From an uncultured Oscillibacter sp. (GTDB lineage: Bacteria; Bacillota; Clostridia; Oscillospirales; Oscillospiraceae), in contig NZ_CAJUBK010000101.1 in assembly GCF_910584465.1 (NCBI RefSeq), positions 1 to 5,133 on the forward strand: DNA of 5,133 nt. The letters are read 5' to 3'. The translations under genes were made by a program, and so were the position numbers. The notes beneath the pieces were generated by a model, which saw only the letters and a list, made by a program, of their open reading frames with translations, was not told the DNA's origin and made no database searches. Positions within the stretch are counted from its first letter, which is position 1. Each line of letters begins with the position of its first letter. Shown here piece after piece: positions 4,847-5,133 of this stretch.

Positions 4847-5133
4847 ATGGCAAGAAAGTTCAAGTCCATGGACGGCAACAACGCGGCTGCGTACGTCAGC
4901 TACGCGTTCACCGAGGTGGCGGGCATCTATCCCATCACCCCGTCTTCGCCCATGGCAGACTTGGTCGACCAGTGGTCCGCCGCGGGTCAGAAAAACATCT
5001 TCGGCACCACCGTCAAGGTCGTGGAGATGCAGTCTGAGGCCGGCGCTTCCGGCACGGTCCACGGCTCCCTGGCCACCGGTGCGATGACCACCACCTACAC
5101 CGCCTCTCAGGGCCTGCTGCTGATGATCCCCAA
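4847..5133 (+). CDS. nifJ: pyruvate:ferredoxin oxidoreductase, N-terminal fragment
   Basis: Only the first 95 codons plus two bases are inside the window; the usual single-chain enzyme is about 1,170-1,190 residues. It oxidises pyruvate with CoA to acetyl-CoA and CO2, using thiamine diphosphate and iron-sulfur clusters and passing electrons to ferredoxin, in the cytoplasm of anaerobes. The visible part is the start of domain I. It has YPITPSSPMAD (28-38), with T31 where Desulfovibrio africanus PFOR has its substrate-contacting Thr31. QSEAGASG (62-69) places E64 at the position of the catalytic glutamate that activates thiamine. TASQGLLLMIP (85-95) is also typical of the family. A related 2-oxoacid oxidoreductase cannot be fully excluded, but the single-chain pyruvate type fits best. 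It has its own strong promoter and is divergent from yifB. Confidence 0.92.
   Translation, partial: MARKFKSMDGNNAAAYVSYAFTEVAGIYPITPSSPMADLVDQWSAAGQKNIFGTTVKVVEMQSEAGASGTVHGSLATGAMTTTYTASQGLLLMIP

Overview
The window looks like a chromosomal segment from a high-GC, anaerobic, Gram-positive gut-type bacterium, most likely a Clostridia member of the Oscillospiraceae (Flavonifractor/Lawsonibacter/Oscillibacter-like). This rests on a strongly G+C-rich composition judged by eye, AGGAGG-type ribosome binding sites, S-layer homology (SLH) repeats, and a pyruvate:ferredoxin oxidoreductase gene. The genus is inferred, not proven.

Layout, left to right. Bases 1-300 are non-coding: a G-run cluster able to form a four-tetrad quadruplex (42-69), a 12-bp-stem hairpin that probably ends an upstream transcript (121-158), and a good sigma-A-type promoter (198-226) with a structured leader. 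Gene 1 (319-1845, +) encodes an exported three-part protein: signal peptide, three SLH repeats, a flavodoxin domain and a cyclophilin-like domain. Next is a hairpin-dense GC-rich spacer (1846-2147). Gene 2 (2148-2882, +) fuses a carboxymuconolactone-decarboxylase-like (CMD) domain to a metal-binding cupin. Gene 3 (2992-4509, -) is a complete YifB/ComM-family AAA+ ATPase that converges on gene 2 across a strong hairpin. A divergent regulatory region (4510-4846) holds a probable yifB promoter and a strong promoter for gene 4, preceded by an AT-rich island with helically phased A-tracts and small dyads. Gene 4 (4847 to the window edge, +) is the first 95 codons of pyruvate:ferredoxin oxidoreductase (nifJ/por).

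How the genes relate. Genes 1 and 2 point the same way and may form a small redox/metabolic pair: similar flavodoxin/cyclophilin-like proteins and CMD/cupin proteins often turn up near each other in gut Firmicutes (recalled, not searched). The unusual point is that here the flavodoxin appears to be secreted and wall-anchored, while its putative partner has no signal peptide. YifB and the oxidoreductase look like independent housekeeping units. The strongest candidate for something under-described is the SLH-flavodoxin-cyclophilin-like protein. No CRISPR array, tRNA, rRNA or insertion sequence was seen.
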